DNA from: Neisseriaceae bacterium
GTDB taxonomy: Bacteria; Pseudomonadota; Gammaproteobacteria; Burkholderiales; Chromobacteriaceae
Assembly (NCBI GenBank): GCA_027489245.1
Contig: JAIYAC010000004.1
Coordinates: 1-64,000 of the forward strand
Reading direction: 5' to 3'
DNA length: 64,000 nt
Shown here: positions 1-9,572 of the stretch, piece after piece
How the letters are laid out: each line of letters starts with the position of its first letter
Position numbering within the stretch: the stretch's first letter is position 1
Notes under the pieces: generated by a model
Databases searched by the model: none
What the model was told of the DNA's origin: nothing
The model's input: only the letters and a program-made list of their open reading frames with translations
Translations under genes and position numbers: made by a program

Positions 1-285
1 CCGCACACCAAGTTCTCTGCTTCCGTATACGTACTGAGCAAAGACGAAGGCGGCCGTCACACCCCGTTCTTCGCTAACTACCGCCCACAGTTCTACTTCC
101 GTACAACTGACGTGACTGGCGCTGTTAGCCTGTCCGAAGGCGTGGAAATGGTTATGCCTGGCGATAACGTAGAAATCACCGTAGAACTGATCGCTCCGAT
201 CGCTATGGAAGAAGGTCTGCGTTTCGCGATCCGTGAAGGTGGCCGTACTGTTGGCGCCGGCGTTGTTGCTAAGATCATCGCCTAA
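1..285 (+). CDS. tuf: Elongation factor Tu, C-terminal part (partial, 5' end outside window)
   Basis: The first 94 codons visible, in frame 1 from base 1, are the C-terminal beta-barrel domain of EF-Tu, which carries aminoacyl-tRNA to the ribosome as a GTP complex. The reading includes the [13 protein letters not shown] segment and ends in the typical [14 protein letters not shown]. The stop is TAA at 283-285. rpsJ begins 20 bp later with no terminator between, so tuf and rpsJ are probably co-transcribed (str-type operon end). Whether this is tufA or tufB cannot be told from the fragment. Confidence 0.97.
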   Translation, partial: PHTKFSASVYVLSKDEGGRHTPFFANYRPQFYFRTTDVTGAVSLSEGVEMVMPGDNVEITVELIAPIAMEEGLRFAIREGGRTVGAGVVAKIIA

Positions 286-305
286 TCGGACGCGGAGTTA
301 ATACC

Positions 306-617
306 ATGCAAAGCCAGAAAATCCGTATCCGTCTGAAAGCCTTTGATTACAATCTGATCGATCGCTCTGCTCAGGAAATCGTTGAAACCGCCAAGCGCAC
401 TGGTGCCGTTGTTAAAGGCCCGGTTCCGCTGCCGACCAAAATCGAGCGTTTCAACGTACTGCGTTCCCCGCACGTGAACAAGACTTCCCGCGATCAGCTG
501 GAAATCCGTACCCACCTGCGCCTGATGGACATCGTTGATCCGACTGATAAAACCGTTGACGCGCTGATGAAGCTGGACCTGCCAGCAGGCGTGGATGTGG
601 AAATCAAGCTTCAGTAA
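306..617 (+). CDS. rpsJ: 30S ribosomal protein S10
   Basis: This 103-residue protein matches the universal length of S10, a 30S head protein that also acts as NusE in transcription antitermination. The start region [19 protein letters not shown] and the [18 protein letters not shown] loop are diagnostic. It follows tuf closely but is separated from rplC by 143 bp that hold a promoter and a strong hairpin. S10 may therefore be read mainly from the str/tuf side rather than with the L3-L4-L23 genes. Confidence 0.98.
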   Translation: MQSQKIRIRLKAFDYNLIDRSAQEIVETAKRTGAVVKGPVPLPTKIERFNVLRSPHVNKTSRDQLEIRTHLRLMDIVDPTDKTVDALMKLDLPAGVDVEIKLQ

Positions 618-649
618 TTACGGATTTACAATGTTTGTTTGCTAAGTGC

Positions 650-677
650 TTGCAAGCATTGATTTTTCTGTGATAAA
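650..677 (+). promoter_or_regulatory. Probable sigma-70 promoter for the rplC operon
   Basis: TTGCAA at 650-655 and GATAAA at 672-677 are separated by 16 bp, with a TG one base upstream of the -10 (extended -10 character). It lies in the rpsJ-rplC gap just before the hairpin at 681-707, so the hairpin would be in the transcribed leader. Assigned by motif only. Confidence 0.55.
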
Positions 678-680
678 GTC

Positions 681-715
681 GCGGACTCATCATTTTGATG
701 AGTCCGCTTTTCTTT
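681..715 (+). terminator. Perfect 11-bp hairpin with U-run in the rplC leader (terminator or attenuator)
   Basis: Arms GCGGACTCATC (681-691) and GATGAGTCCGC (697-707) pair perfectly around a 5-base loop and are followed by TTTTCTTT. It may terminate tuf-rpsJ transcripts. Because it also lies just downstream of the promoter at 650-677, it could act as an attenuator for rplC onward, comparable in logic to the L4-controlled S10 leader of E. coli, though there the leader precedes rpsJ. Confidence 0.75.
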
Positions 716-760
716 GAGCAAGCCGGTCAATCGTAATCGGCGCCTGTAAAGGAAATAACC

Positions 761-1405
761 ATGACTTTAGGTCTAGTCGGTCGCAAAGTCGGCATGACCC
801 GCATTTTTGCTGAAGACGGTGCTACCGTCCCAGTAACTGTGCTGGATATGTCCGCAAACCGCGTATCGCAAATTAAAAACGCAGAAACCGACGGCTACGT
901 AGCTGTCCAAGTTGCTGCAGGTGCCCGCAAGGCCAATCGCGTGACCAAGGCAGAAGCCGGTCACTTCGCTAAGGCCGGCATTGAAGCCGCCCGTACTATG
1001 CGTGAGTTCACCCTCACTGCGGAAGCACTGGCGTCGCTGAATGTTGGTGATGCGCTGTCCGTTGAAATCTTCACCGTTGGCCAACTGGTAGATGTTACCG
1101 GTACCTCCAAAGGTAAGGGCTTCTCTGGCGCCATCAAGCGTCACAACTTCTCGTCCAACCGTGCATCCCACGGTAACTCGGTTTCCCACAACTCCCCTGG
1201 CTCTATCGGTCAGGCGCAAGATCCGGGCCGTGTATTCCCGGGTAAGCGCATGGCAGGTCAGTACGGTAATGTGAAGAGCACTGTTCAGTGCCTGGAAGTC
1301 GTTCGTATCGACGTAGAGCGTCAACTGATTCTGGTAAAAGGCGCAGTGCCTGGTGCCAAGAACGGCGACGTAGTGGTGCGTCCTAGCGTGAAGGCAGGTG
1401 CATAA
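761..1405 (+). CDS. rplC: 50S ribosomal protein L3
   Basis: The 214-residue protein is L3, an early-assembly 50S protein next to the peptidyl transferase centre. It starts [16 protein letters not shown] and contains the conserved [13 protein letters not shown] and [20 protein letters not shown] segments. The ATG has a good AAAGGA ribosome site 8 bases upstream. The stop TAA overlaps the rplD ATG by one base, giving translational coupling. Confidence 0.98.
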   Translation: MTLGLVGRKVGMTRIFAEDGATVPVTVLDMSANRVSQIKNAETDGYVAVQVAAGARKANRVTKAEAGHFAKAGIEAARTMREFTLTAEALASLNVGDALSVEIFTVGQLVDVTGTSKGKGFSGAIKRHNFSSNRASHGNSVSHNSPGSIGQAQDPGRVFPGKRMAGQYGNVKSTVQCLEVVRIDVERQLILVKGAVPGAKNGDVVVRPSVKAGA

Positions 1406-2025
1406 TGGAATTGAAAGTGATCAATGCCCAGGGTCAGCAAGTAGACGCCCTGCAAGCTTCTGAAGCACTGTTTGCACGTGACTACAACGAAGCACTGGTA
1501 CATCAGGTTGTTACTGCCTTCCTGGCTAACGCCCGTAGCGGTAACCGTGCCCAGTTGACTCGTGCCGAGGTTAAACACTCGACCAAGAAGCCTTTCCGCC
1601 AGAAAGGTACAGGCCGTGCTCGTGCCGGTATGACTTCTTCCCCGCTGTGGCGTGGTGGTGGTCGCACCTTCCCGAACAAGCCGGACGAAAACTTCACTCA
1701 CAAAGTGAACCGTAAGCAATACCGTGCAGGTATGGCTACTATTCTGTCCCAGCTGGTTCGTGACGAACGCCTGATCATTGTTGATGAGCTGAATGTTGCT
1801 ACACCGAAAACCAAAGAATTCGCCGCCAAGGTGAAGGCTCTGGGTCTGGATCGTGCACTGATCATCACCAAAGAGCTGGATGAGAATCTGTATCTATCTT
1901 CCCGTAACCTGCCTAACGTGCTGGTAATTGAAGCTCAGCAAGCTGATCCGTTCAGCCTGGTACGCTTCAAGAAAGTGGTAATCACCCGTGATGCCGTGAA
2001 GCAACTCGAGGAGCAGTGGGTATGA
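1405..2025 (+). CDS. rplD: 50S ribosomal protein L4
   Basis: A 206-residue L4, which lines the exit tunnel. The [18 protein letters not shown] tunnel loop and the [16 protein letters not shown] segment are present. In E. coli L4 also represses its own operon. Its start overlaps the rplC stop by one base (TAATG), and its TGA overlaps the rplW ATG (ATGA at 2022-2025), so rplC, rplD and rplW are tightly coupled. Confidence 0.98.
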   Translation: MELKVINAQGQQVDALQASEALFARDYNEALVHQVVTAFLANARSGNRAQLTRAEVKHSTKKPFRQKGTGRARAGMTSSPLWRGGGRTFPNKPDENFTHKVNRKQYRAGMATILSQLVRDERLIIVDELNVATPKTKEFAAKVKALGLDRALIITKELDENLYLSSRNLPNVLVIEAQQADPFSLVRFKKVVITRDAVKQLEEQWV

Positions 2026-2330
2026 ACCAGGAACGTTTGCTGCAAGTAATCCTGGCGCCGATCGTGTCTGAAAAGAGCACACTGGTTGCCGAGAAAAACC
2101 AGCAGGTTGCTTTCCGCGTTGCTACCGATGCAACTAAGCCGGAAATCAAGGCTGCCGTTGAACTGCTGTTCAATGTCAAGGTTGAAGGTGTTTCCACTGT
2201 CAACGTTAAGGGCAAAACCAAGCGTTTTGGTCGCTTCGTTGGCCGCCGCAAGGACTGGAAAAAGGCGTATGTAAGCCTGGTTCCGGGTCAAGAACTTGAC
2301 CTGACCGCCACCCCGGCCGTTGCGGAGTAA
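2022..2330 (+). CDS. rplW: 50S ribosomal protein L23
   Basis: L23 sits at the tunnel exit and docks trigger factor and SRP. The ATG at 2022 ([19 protein letters not shown]) is preferred over the in-frame ATG at 2016, because it makes the ATGA overlap with rplD and matches the usual N-terminus. This gives 102 residues. The [22 protein letters not shown] motif region is present (about residues 64-85). Confidence 0.96.
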   Translation: MNQERLLQVILAPIVSEKSTLVAEKNQQVAFRVATDATKPEIKAAVELLFNVKVEGVSTVNVKGKTKRFGRFVGRRKDWKKAYVSLVPGQELDLTATPAVAE

Positions 2331-2341
2331 GGAGATAGAGC

Positions 2342-3169
2342 ATGCCTCTCGTAAAAGTTAAACCGACTTCCGCAGGTCGTCGTGCCGTTGTTAAGGTCGT
2401 ACATCCTGACCTGCACAAAGGTGCTCCGTTCGCTGCGCTGGTTGAAAAGAAAACTTCGACTGCTGGCCGTAACAACAACGGTCACATCACTACCCGTCAC
2501 AAGGGTGGTGGCCACAAGAAGCACTACCGTATCGTAGACTTCCGTCGCAACAAAGATGCGATCCCGGCCAAAGTTGAGCGTATCGAATACGATCCGAACC
2601 GTACCGCCCACATCGCACTGCTGTGCTATGCAGACGGTGAGCGTCGCTACATCATCGCTCCGCGTGGCGTTAAGCCAGGTGCCGAACTGATGTCCGGTGC
2701 TGAAGCCCCGATCAAAGCTGGTAATGCCCTGCCTATCCGCAACATTCCAGTTGGTACCACCATCCACTGCATCGAACTGCAGCCGGGTAAAGGTGCTCAG
2801 ATCGCTCGTTCCGCTGGTTCTTCTGCCATGCTGCTGGCCCGCGAAGGCGTTTACGCCCAGCTGCGTCTGCGCTCCGGCGAGATCCGCAAGGTACACGTTG
2901 ACTGCCGCGCCACCGTTGGCGAAGTAGGTAACGAAGAGCACAGCCTGCGTAAGATTGGTAAAGCCGGTGCAAACCGCTGGCGCGGTATTCGTCCGACCGT
3001 TCGTGGTACTGCCATGAACCCGGTGGATCACCCGCACGGTGGTGGTGAAGGCCGTACCGGTGAAGGTCGCGTGCCAGTAAGCCCATGGGGTACCCCAACT
3101 AAGGGCTTCCGTACCCGTCGCAACAAGCGTACCGACAATATGATCGTACGCCGTCGCTTTTCGAAATAA
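2342..3169 (+). CDS. rplB: 50S ribosomal protein L2
   Basis: A 275-residue L2, needed for subunit association and peptidyl transfer. It has the conserved [18 protein letters not shown]-terminal block and the signature [15 protein letters not shown] near residue 225, which includes the functionally essential histidine. An AGGAGA ribosome site lies 7 bases upstream of the ATG. It is followed by rpsS after 14 bp. Confidence 0.98.
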   Translation: MPLVKVKPTSAGRRAVVKVVHPDLHKGAPFAALVEKKTSTAGRNNNGHITTRHKGGGHKKHYRIVDFRRNKDAIPAKVERIEYDPNRTAHIALLCYADGERRYIIAPRGVKPGAELMSGAEAPIKAGNALPIRNIPVGTTIHCIELQPGKGAQIARSAGSSAMLLAREGVYAQLRLRSGEIRKVHVDCRATVGEVGNEEHSLRKIGKAGANRWRGIRPTVRGTAMNPVDHPHGGGEGRTGEGRVPVSPWGTPTKGFRTRRNKRTDNMIVRRRFSK

Positions 3170-3183
3170 GGGGTAATTGACTT

Positions 3184-3462
3184 ATGGCACGTTCGCTTAA
3201 AAAAGGCCCGTTCGTTGATCTCCACCTGCTGAAAAAAGTGGATGCGGTGCGTGCGACGAATGACAAGCGCCCGATCAAGACCTGGTCCCGTCGCTCGACC
3301 ATTCTGCCGGACTTCATCGGTCTGACTATCGCCGTACACAACGGCCGCACTCACGTGCCGGTTTATGTGTCCGAGAACATGGTTGGTCACAAGCTTGGTG
3401 AATTCTCGCTGACTCGTACCTTCAAAGGCCATGCGGCTGATAAGAAGGCCAAGAAGAAATAA
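3184..3462 (+). CDS. rpsS: 30S ribosomal protein S19
   Basis: The 92-residue S19 of the 30S head, which partners S13. It starts [19 protein letters not shown] and has the conserved [20 protein letters not shown] block and [12 protein letters not shown] motif. It lies between rplB and rplV with spacings of 14 and 9 bp. Confidence 0.98.
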   Translation: MARSLKKGPFVDLHLLKKVDAVRATNDKRPIKTWSRRSTILPDFIGLTIAVHNGRTHVPVYVSENMVGHKLGEFSLTRTFKGHAADKKAKKK

Positions 3463-3471
3463 GGTGATGCG

Positions 3472-3801
3472 ATGAAAGTTTCTGCACAACTGAATAATGC
3501 ACGCCTTTCGGCACAGAAGTGCCGCTTGGTAGCAGATCTGATCCGCGGTCAATCCGTTGGTCAGGCACTGAACATTCTGACTTTCAGCCCGAAAAAGGGT
3601 GCTGCACTGATCAAGAAAGTACTGGAATCCGCTATTGCTAACGCTGAGCACAACGAAGGCGCGGATATCGATACTCTGAAAGTGACGAGCATCTATGTTG
3701 ACAAGGGTCCTAGCCTCAAGCGCTTTACCGCACGTGCCAAAGGCCGTGGTAACCGCATCGAGAAGCAGACCTGCCACATCACGCTAAGTGTTGGCAACTA
3801 A
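3472..3801 (+). CDS. rplV: 50S ribosomal protein L22
   Basis: A 109-residue L22, whose extended loop contributes to the exit tunnel constriction. Recognisable features are [15 protein letters not shown] (about residues 13-27), the ALNIL helix and the C-terminal [10 protein letters not shown] loop. It lies between rpsS and rpsC (10 bp to the rpsC ATG). Confidence 0.98.
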   Translation: MKVSAQLNNARLSAQKCRLVADLIRGQSVGQALNILTFSPKKGAALIKKVLESAIANAEHNEGADIDTLKVTSIYVDKGPSLKRFTARAKGRGNRIEKQTCHITLSVGN

Positions 3802-3811
3802 GGGGTAAGCT

Positions 3812-4516
3812 ATGGGTCAGAAGATTCATCCGACGGGTTTCCGTCTCGCAGTAACAAAAAACTGGGCTTCCAAGTGGTTTGCAAACTCGCACGATTTTGC
3901 AGGTCAGCTGAAGCAGGATATCGAAGTTCGTGAATTCCTGAAGAAGAAGCTCGCTCATGCTGCAGTTGGCCGCATCGTTATCGAGCGCCCAGCCAAGTCC
4001 GCCCGCATTACCATTCACAGCGCCCGTCCAGGTGTTGTAATCGGTAAAAAAGGTGAAGACATTGAAGTTCTGAAAAAAGAACTGCAGCGTCGCATGGGTG
4101 TTCCTGTGCATGTGAACATCGAAGAAGTTCGCAAGCCGGAAATCGATGCACAGATCATTGCCGATGGTATCGCTTCCCAGCTGGAAAAGCGCGTAATGTT
4201 CCGTCGTGCCATGAAGCGTTCCATGCAAAATGCAATGCGCATGGGTGCTCAGGGCATCAAGATCATGAGCTCCGGCCGTCTGAACGGTATCGACATTGCT
4301 CGTAGCGAGTGGTATCGCGAAGGCCGTGTTCCGCTGCATACTCTGCGTGCAGACGTGGACTACGCTACTTCCGAAGCCCACACCACCTACGGTGTTATCG
4401 GTATCAAGGTATGGGTCTACAAGGGTGACATGAAGCCAGGTCAGGTTCAGGCAGCCCCGGTAGCACCTGAGAAGAAATCCAGAAAGGCAGGAGCTCGTAA
4501 TGCTGCAGCCAACTAG
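3812..4516 (+). CDS. rpsC: 30S ribosomal protein S3
   Basis: A 234-residue S3, part of the mRNA entry site. It contains [14 protein letters not shown] at the start, the KH-type RNA-binding [12 protein letters not shown] (about residues 71-82) and the [30 protein letters not shown] region. The 3' end overlaps the rplP start by 17 bp. It holds the only exact copy of the dispersed 10-mer GTTGGCCGCA in the ribosomal block (3965-3974). Confidence 0.98.
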   Translation: MGQKIHPTGFRLAVTKNWASKWFANSHDFAGQLKQDIEVREFLKKKLAHAAVGRIVIERPAKSARITIHSARPGVVIGKKGEDIEVLKKELQRRMGVPVHVNIEEVRKPEIDAQIIADGIASQLEKRVMFRRAMKRSMQNAMRMGAQGIKIMSSGRLNGIDIARSEWYREGRVPLHTLRADVDYATSEAHTTYGVIGIKVWVYKGDMKPGQVQAAPVAPEKKSRKAGARNAAAN

Positions 4517-4916
4517 ACTCAAATACCGTAAACAGCACAAAGGTCGCAATACTGGTATTGCTACCCGTGGCAACAAGGTGAGCTTTGGTGACTTCGGTCT
4601 GAAAGCTCTGGGCCGTGGTCGTCTGACCGCTCGCCAGATTGAAGCTGCACGTCGTGCTATGACTCGTCACATCAAACGTGGCGGTCGTATCTGGATTCGT
4701 GTATTCCCGGACAAGCCAATTACTTCCAAGCCAGCCGAAGTTCGTATGGGTGGGGGTAAAGGTTCTCCTGAATACTACGTGGCAGAAATTCAGCCAGGTA
4801 AAATGCTGTACGAAATGGACGGCGTTGCTGAAGAACTGGCTCGTGAAGCGTTCCGTCTGGCTGCTGCCAAGCTGCCAATCCCGACGGTGTTTGTGACTAA
4901 ACAGGTGGGCCAGTAA
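4500..4916 (+). CDS. rplP: 50S ribosomal protein L16
   Basis: A 138-residue L16 near the A-site tRNA elbow. It starts [19 protein letters not shown] and has the conserved [24 protein letters not shown] region. The start lies within the rpsC 3' end, and the stop TAA overlaps the rpmC ATG by one base (TAATG). Confidence 0.98.
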   Translation: MLQPTRLKYRKQHKGRNTGIATRGNKVSFGDFGLKALGRGRLTARQIEAARRAMTRHIKRGGRIWIRVFPDKPITSKPAEVRMGGGKGSPEYYVAEIQPGKMLYEMDGVAEELAREAFRLAAAKLPIPTVFVTKQVGQ

Positions 4917-5104
4917 TGAAAGCGACTGAACTGAGAGCCAAGAACGTTGATGAGCTCAAAGCCGAACTGCTCGGTCTTTTGAAAGCTCAGTTCGCACTGC
5001 GCATGCAACACGCAACCCAGCAGCTGGCTAAAAACAGCGAGCTGAAAAAAGTGCGTCGTGACATCGCGCGTGTCCGCACCGTTCTGAAAGAGAAGGCTGC
5101 ATAA
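4916..5104 (+). CDS. rpmC: 50S ribosomal protein L29
   Basis: A 62-residue helical L29 at the tunnel exit. It starts [19 protein letters not shown] and ends in the conserved [16 protein letters not shown] helix. It is coupled to rplP by a one-base overlap and followed by rpsQ two bases after its stop. Confidence 0.97.
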   Translation: MKATELRAKNVDELKAELLGLLKAQFALRMQHATQQLAKNSELKKVRRDIARVRTVLKEKAA

Positions 5105-5105
5105 T

Positions 5106-5369
5106 ATGAGCGACACTAAAGTGGTTCGTACGCTGACTGGTAAAGTAGTCAGCGATAAAATGGATAAGACAGTAACTGTCCTGGTTGAGCGCAAAGTAAA
5201 GCACCCGATCTACGGCAAAGTTATTCGTCGTTCCAAGAAGTTTCACGCCCATGATGAGAACAACGAGTTCCGCGCCGGTGACATCGTAGTCATCAGCGAG
5301 ACTCGTCCGCTCTCGAAAACAAAAACTTGGGCTGTCACTGCACTGGTCGAGAAAGCTCGCCAAGTGTAA
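5106..5369 (+). CDS. rpsQ: 30S ribosomal protein S17
   Basis: An 87-residue S17, a primary 16S rRNA binder with an OB fold. It contains [23 protein letters not shown] and [13 protein letters not shown]. It is the last gene before a 170-bp gap carrying a new promoter, so it likely ends the rplC-led unit, although read-through into rplN is possible. Confidence 0.98.
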   Translation: MSDTKVVRTLTGKVVSDKMDKTVTVLVERKVKHPIYGKVIRRSKKFHAHDENNEFRAGDIVVISETRPLSKTKTWAVTALVEKARQV

Positions 5370-5372
5370 TGC

Positions 5373-5401
5373 TTGCAGAGGGGGCGACCCCTCTGTATAA
5401 T
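5373..5401 (+). promoter_or_regulatory. Near-consensus promoter for the rplN (spc) operon with a palindrome in its spacer
   Basis: TTGCAG (5373-5378) and a perfect TATAAT (5396-5401) are separated by the optimal 17 bp. The spacer is occupied by an inverted repeat, CAGAGGGG at 5376-5383 and CCCCTCTG at 5388-5395 with a 4-base centre. The palindrome could be a repressor site or the stem of an rpsQ terminator without a U-run. The promoter position matches the spc promoter upstream of rplN in E. coli. Confidence 0.8.
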
Positions 5402-5462
5402 GGCTGTTTTCGGGGGTTCCTCCGAAATCATCCCTGACGGGGTCCAAGACTGGCCGCTAGAC

Positions 5463-5481
5463 ACGCCGCATTTTGCGGCGT
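5463..5481 (+). promoter_or_regulatory. Hairpin in the rplN leader
   Basis: ACGCCGC (5463-5469) and GCGGCGT (5475-5481) pair around ATTTT and are followed by TTCCTTC, a weak U-run. It lies about 65 bases downstream of the -10, in the 5' leader of rplN. It could be an attenuator or only a structural leader element. Confidence 0.4.
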
Positions 5482-5539
5482 TTCCTTCATGTTCAGAAGG
5501 AAAGAGGCGGAATTAAGTTGGATAGAAAGGTAATCAAAC

Positions 5540-5908
5540 ATGATTCAAATGCAGTCCATTTTGGATGTTGCAGACAACACTGGTGCGCGCTCTGTTATGT
5601 GCATCAAGGTGTTGGGCGGCTCCAAACGTCGCTATGCCGGCGTGGGTGACATTATCAAGGTGAGCATCAAGGATGCTGCTCCTCGTGGTCGTGTCAAGAA
5701 GGGTGATGTTTACAACGCTGTAGTGGTTCGCACTGCTAAAGGCGTTCGTCGTCCTGATGGCTCTCTGATTAAATTTGACAGCAACGCGGCTGTTCTGCTC
5801 AACAACAAGCTTGAGCCGATCGGTACTCGTATCTTCGGGCCTGTTACGCGTGAACTGCGTACCGAGCGCTTCATGAAGATCGTGTCGCTGGCTCCTGAAG
5901 TGTTGTAA
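5540..5908 (+). CDS. rplN: 50S ribosomal protein L14
   Basis: The 122-residue L14 at the subunit interface. [28 protein letters not shown] at the N-terminus and the C-terminal FGPVTRELR are characteristic. It is the first gene of the spc-like operon. It is preceded by a long leader (5402-5539) containing a hairpin. Confidence 0.98.
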   Translation: MIQMQSILDVADNTGARSVMCIKVLGGSKRRYAGVGDIIKVSIKDAAPRGRVKKGDVYNAVVVRTAKGVRRPDGSLIKFDSNAAVLLNNKLEPIGTRIFGPVTRELRTERFMKIVSLAPEVL

Positions 5909-5919
5909 GGAGAGAACCC

Positions 5920-6234
5920 ATGCGTAAGATTCGTAAAGGCGACGAAGTCGTCGTAATCACCGGCAAAGACAAAGGCAAACGTGGTGCTGTACTGCGCGTG
6001 CTCGAAGGCAAGGTATTGGTAGAAGGCATCAACCTGGTGAAAAAACACCAGAAGCCTAACCCGATCCGCGGTGTGGCTGGCGGTATTGTTGAAAAAACAA
6101 TGCCTCTGGATGTTTCCAATGTCGCTATTTTCAACGCGGCTACCCAGAAAGCTGACCGTGTTGGCTTTAAGGTTCTTGATGACGGCAAAAAAGTACGTGT
6201 CTTCAAGTCCACTGGCGAAATCGTGGGCGCGTAA
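5920..6234 (+). CDS. rplX: 50S ribosomal protein L24
   Basis: A 104-residue L24, an assembly initiator of the 50S subunit. The KOW motif [21 protein letters not shown] is at residues 7-27, followed by [15 protein letters not shown] strong AAGGAGAG ribosome site precedes the ATG, and rplE follows after 9 bp. Confidence 0.97.
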   Translation: MRKIRKGDEVVVITGKDKGKRGAVLRVLEGKVLVEGINLVKKHQKPNPIRGVAGGIVEKTMPLDVSNVAIFNAATQKADRVGFKVLDDGKKVRVFKSTGEIVGA

Positions 6235-6243
6235 GGAGCAAAA

Positions 6244-6783
6244 ATGGCACGTTTGTATGATTTCTACAAAAGCACCGTTGTTCCAGAGCTGATCAAACAG
6301 TTCGGCTACAAGTCCGTAATGGAAGTGCCGCGCATTGAAAAGATCACCCTGAACATGGGTGTTGGCGAAGCGGTTGCTGACAAAAAAGTTATGGACCACG
6401 CGGTTGGCGATCTGGAAAAGATTGCTGGTCAGAAGCCAGTTGTTACTGCTGCTCGCAAGTCCATCGCCGGCTTTAAGATCCGTGATAACTACCCGGTAGG
6501 TTGCAAGGTAACTCTGCGTCGCGAACGCATGTATGAGTTCCTGGATCGCCTGGTAACTATCTCGCTGCCGCGCGTTCGTGACTTCCGTGGTGTTTCCGCC
6601 AAGTCTTTTGACGGCCGCGGTAACTACAACATGGGCGTTAAAGAACAGATCATTTTCCCGGAAATCGAGTACGACAAGATCGATGCTCTGCGTGGTATGA
6701 ACATTACCATCACCACCTCCGCGAAAACTGACGAAGAAGCCCGCGCACTGCTGGCTGCGTTCAAATTCCCGTTTAAGGGCTAA
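6244..6783 (+). CDS. rplE: 50S ribosomal protein L5
   Basis: A 179-residue L5, which binds 5S rRNA and contacts P-site tRNA. It contains [12 protein letters not shown] and the [20 protein letters not shown] segment, and ends [24 protein letters not shown] perfect AAGGAG site lies 5 bases upstream. Confidence 0.98.
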   Translation: MARLYDFYKSTVVPELIKQFGYKSVMEVPRIEKITLNMGVGEAVADKKVMDHAVGDLEKIAGQKPVVTAARKSIAGFKIRDNYPVGCKVTLRRERMYEFLDRLVTISLPRVRDFRGVSAKSFDGRGNYNMGVKEQIIFPEIEYDKIDALRGMNITITTSAKTDEEARALLAAFKFPFKG

Positions 6784-6787
6784 GCAC

Positions 6788-7093
6788 ATGGCAACTCTTG
6801 CTCTGATTAATCGCGAAGAGAAGCGCGCGAAGCTCGTGGCTAAGTACGCCGGCAAGCGTGAACAACTTCTCGCCATCATCAATAACCCGAATTTGTCTGA
6901 AGAAGAGCGTTTTGCTGCTCGTCTGAAGCTGCAGCAGCTGCCGCGTAATGCCAGCCCGGTTCGTCAGCGTCGCCGCTGCGCACTGACTGGTCGTCCGCGT
7001 GGCGTTTTCCGCAAATTCGGTCTGGCTCGTAACAAACTCCGTGAAATCGCCATGAAAGGCGAAATCCCGGGTGTTGTTAAAGCCAGCTGGTAA
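6788..7093 (+). CDS. rpsN: 30S ribosomal protein S14, zinc-independent form
   Basis: This 101-residue S14 is the long C-minus type: the CxxC...CxxC zinc ribbon of the short form is absent. The C-terminal [24 protein letters not shown] block is conserved. It lies 4 bp after rplE. Confidence 0.97.
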   Translation: MATLALINREEKRAKLVAKYAGKREQLLAIINNPNLSEEERFAARLKLQQLPRNASPVRQRRRCALTGRPRGVFRKFGLARNKLREIAMKGEIPGVVKASW

Positions 7094-7106
7094 TAGGAGA
7101 TACAGA

Positions 7107-7502
7107 ATGAGCATGCAAGATCCTATTTCCGATATGCTGACTCGCATCCGTAACGGCCAGCGCGCTGCTAAAACCAATGTTTCGATGCCATCGTCGAAGC
7201 TGAAGGTAGCAATCGCCCAGGTCCTGAAGGATGAAGGCTACATCGAAAACTTCGCAGTTACCGAAGCTGATAAAAAGCCGGTACTGGAAGTTGAGCTGAA
7301 GTACTACGTTGGCCGCCCGGTAATTGAGCGTATCGAACGCGTATCCCGTCCTGGCCTGCGTGTTTACAAAGGTTCCACCGAGATTCCGAAGGTACTGAAC
7401 GGTTTGGGCGTTACCATCGTTTCGACTTCGCGTGGCGTAATGACTGATCGTAAAGCACGTGCTGCCGGTATCGGCGGTGAGTTGCTGTGCGTCGTGGCTT
7501 AA
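7107..7502 (+). CDS. rpsH: 30S ribosomal protein S8
   Basis: S8 binds the central domain of 16S rRNA, and in E. coli it represses the spc operon translationally at rplE. The ATG at 7107 ([18 protein letters not shown]) follows AGGAGA and is chosen over an upstream in-frame start that would run into rpsN. The product is 131 residues, ending [26 protein letters not shown]. Confidence 0.97.
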   Translation: MSMQDPISDMLTRIRNGQRAAKTNVSMPSSKLKVAIAQVLKDEGYIENFAVTEADKKPVLEVELKYYVGRPVIERIERVSRPGLRVYKGSTEIPKVLNGLGVTIVSTSRGVMTDRKARAAGIGGELLCVVA

Positions 7503-7514
7503 TCGGAGGGTGTA

Positions 7515-8048
7515 ATGTCTCGCGTAGCTAAAAACCCCGTGGTTATTCCTGCAGGCGTAGAAGTTAAGTTCGGCGCTGCTGAAGTAACCGTAAAGGGCGC
7601 GCTGGGCTCTTTGAGCACCCCGCTGTGTGCCGATGTTGACGTAAAACTGGTTGATAACCAACTGGTTTTTGCTGCCAACAATGACACCAAATTTGCCCGT
7701 TCGATGTCCGGCACCCTGCGTGCCCTGCTGAACAACATGGTACTTGGTGTTAGCAAAGGCTTCGAGAAGAAACTGCAACTGGTAGGTGTAGGTTACCGCG
7801 CGCAAGCTCAAGGTGACGCTCTTAACCTGTCTCTCGGTTTCTCCCATCCGGTAGTTCACCAGATGCCTGCTGGCATCAAGTGCGAAACGCCGACTCAGAC
7901 CGAAATCCTGATCAAAGGCGCTGACAAACAGCGCGTTGGCCAGGTTGCTGCCGAAATCCGCGCATATCGTTCCCCAGAGCCATACAAAGGCAAAGGCGTT
8001 CGTTACGTTGATGAGGTTGTGGTTCTGAAAGAGACCAAGAAGAAGTAA
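7515..8048 (+). CDS. rplF: 50S ribosomal protein L6
   Basis: A 177-residue L6 with two related L6 domains. It starts [17 protein letters not shown] and ends in the typical [21 protein letters not shown] plus a basic tail. GGAGGG precedes the ATG. Confidence 0.98.
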   Translation: MSRVAKNPVVIPAGVEVKFGAAEVTVKGALGSLSTPLCADVDVKLVDNQLVFAANNDTKFARSMSGTLRALLNNMVLGVSKGFEKKLQLVGVGYRAQAQGDALNLSLGFSHPVVHQMPAGIKCETPTQTEILIKGADKQRVGQVAAEIRAYRSPEPYKGKGVRYVDEVVVLKETKKK

Positions 8049-8061
8049 TTGAGGCACTGAA

Positions 8062-8415
8062 ATGGACAAGAAACAGACTCGACTCCGCCGCGCACGCAAA
8101 ACCCGTGCACGTATTGCGGAGCTCAAGATGGCTCGTCTGTGCGTATACCGCACTAATAGCCACATTTACGCTCAGGTCATTGACGAAACTGGTAGCCGTG
8201 TTCTGGCAAGTGCTTCCAGTCTTGAAGCTGATGTGCGCGCTAATCTTGCAAACGGTGGCAACGTTGCTGCAGCTGTTGTGGTTGGCAAAGCAATTGCCGA
8301 AAAAGCCAAAGCTGCTGGCGTAAGCCAAGTTGCATTCGATCGTTCCGGCTTCAAATACCATGGTCGCATCAAGGCCCTGGCAGACGCTGCCCGTGAAAAC
8401 GGTCTTGTATTCTAA
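8062..8415 (+). CDS. rplR: 50S ribosomal protein L18
   Basis: A 117-residue L18, which binds 5S rRNA with L5. The basic N-terminus [18 protein letters not shown] and the C-terminal [23 protein letters not shown] are conserved. rpsE follows after 12 bp. Confidence 0.98.
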   Translation: MDKKQTRLRRARKTRARIAELKMARLCVYRTNSHIYAQVIDETGSRVLASASSLEADVRANLANGGNVAAAVVVGKAIAEKAKAAGVSQVAFDRSGFKYHGRIKALADAARENGLVF

Positions 8416-8427
8416 TCGGAGTTAAGA

Positions 8428-8946
8428 ATGGCTAAGCACGAGATCGAAGATCGTGGCGATGGTCTGATCGAGAAAATGATCGGCGTAAACCGTGTCACCA
8501 AAGTGGTGAAGGGTGGTCGTATCATGGCCTTCTCGGCTCTGACTGTCGTAGGTGATGGCGACGGTGGTATCGGCATGGGTAAGGGCCGTTCCAAAGAGGT
8601 TCCTGCTGCTGTACAAAAAGGCATGGAACAAGCACGTCGTAACATGATTAAAGTACCGCTGAAAAACGGTACCCTGCATCACGCAGTCGTAGGCAAGCAT
8701 GGTGCTACCACCGTGTTCATGCAGCCGGCTAAAGACGGTGCCGGTGTAAAAGCCGGTGGCCCGATGCGTGCTGTGTTTGAAGCCCTGGGCGTGCACAACG
8801 TTTCGGCTAAAATCCATGGTTCCACCAACCCGTACAACGTGGTTCGTGCAACACTGGACGGCCTGAGCAAGATCCACACTCCGGCGCAGATTGCAGCCAA
8901 GCGTGGTCTGACCGTAGAGCAGATTCTGGGGGCGGATCATGAGTGA
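8428..8946 (+). CDS. rpsE: 30S ribosomal protein S5
   Basis: A 172-residue S5, important for decoding fidelity. The double-stranded-RNA-binding-like domain has [19 protein letters not shown] and [21 protein letters not shown]5 is the substrate of RimJ-type N-acetyltransferases, and a RimJ-like gene lies at 50663-51244. Its 3' end overlaps rpmD by 8 bp. Confidence 0.98.
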   Translation: MAKHEIEDRGDGLIEKMIGVNRVTKVVKGGRIMAFSALTVVGDGDGGIGMGKGRSKEVPAAVQKGMEQARRNMIKVPLKNGTLHHAVVGKHGATTVFMQPAKDGAGVKAGGPMRAVFEALGVHNVSAKIHGSTNPYNVVRATLDGLSKIHTPAQIAAKRGLTVEQILGADHE

Positions 8947-9124
8947 TATCAAAACCATCAAAGTGACTCTGGTTAAGAGCCTGATTGGTCGTATTGAATC
9001 GCACAAGGCTTGCGCACGTGGTCTCGGTCTGAAGAAAATCAATCAGACCGTTGAAGTGATCGACACTGCAGCTAACCGTGGCATGATCAACAAGATCAGC
9101 TACCTGGTTAAGAGCGAGGGCTGA
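8939..9124 (+). CDS. rpmD: 50S ribosomal protein L30
   Basis: A 61-residue L30. It contains [21 protein letters not shown] and the [13 protein letters not shown] motif. It starts inside the rpsE 3' end (8-bp overlap) and ends 3 bp before rplO. Confidence 0.97.
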   Translation: MSDIKTIKVTLVKSLIGRIESHKACARGLGLKKINQTVEVIDTAANRGMINKISYLVKSEG

Positions 9125-9127
9125 TAA

Positions 9128-9562
9128 ATGTTGCTGAATACCATTAAGCCTGCCGCTGGCGCTAAACACGCCAAGCGTCGTGTAGGTCGTGGCATTGGTA
9201 GCGGCCTGGGTAAAACCGCTGGTCGTGGCCATAAAGGTCAGAAGAGCCGTGCAGGTGGCTTCCACAAAGTAGGCTTCGAAGGTGGTCAAATGCCACTGCA
9301 ACGTCGCCTGCCGAAGCGTGGCTTCAAGTCGCTGACTGCTGGTGATGTGGCTGAAGTTCGCCTGTCCGAGCTGGCACTGCTGCCAGTTGCCGAGGTGGAT
9401 CTGCTGTCCCTGAAACAGGCTGGTCTGGTTCCTGTGCAAGCACTGGGTGCCAAACTGATCCTGTCCGGCTCCGTTGATCGTGTATTTACCCTGCGTGGCG
9501 TTGCTGCTACCGCGGGTGCTAAAGCTGCGATCGAAGCTGCTGGTGGCAGTTTCGTAGAATAA
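9128..9562 (+). CDS. rplO: 50S ribosomal protein L15
   Basis: A 144-residue L15. The Gly/Lys/Arg-rich N-terminal block [20 protein letters not shown], followed by [15 protein letters not shown], identifies it. secY starts 10 bp downstream, as in most bacteria. Confidence 0.98.
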   Translation: MLLNTIKPAAGAKHAKRRVGRGIGSGLGKTAGRGHKGQKSRAGGFHKVGFEGGQMPLQRRLPKRGFKSLTAGDVAEVRLSELALLPVAEVDLLSLKQAGLVPVQALGAKLILSGSVDRVFTLRGVAATAGAKAAIEAAGGSFVE

Positions 9563-9572
9563 GGCGCAATCC

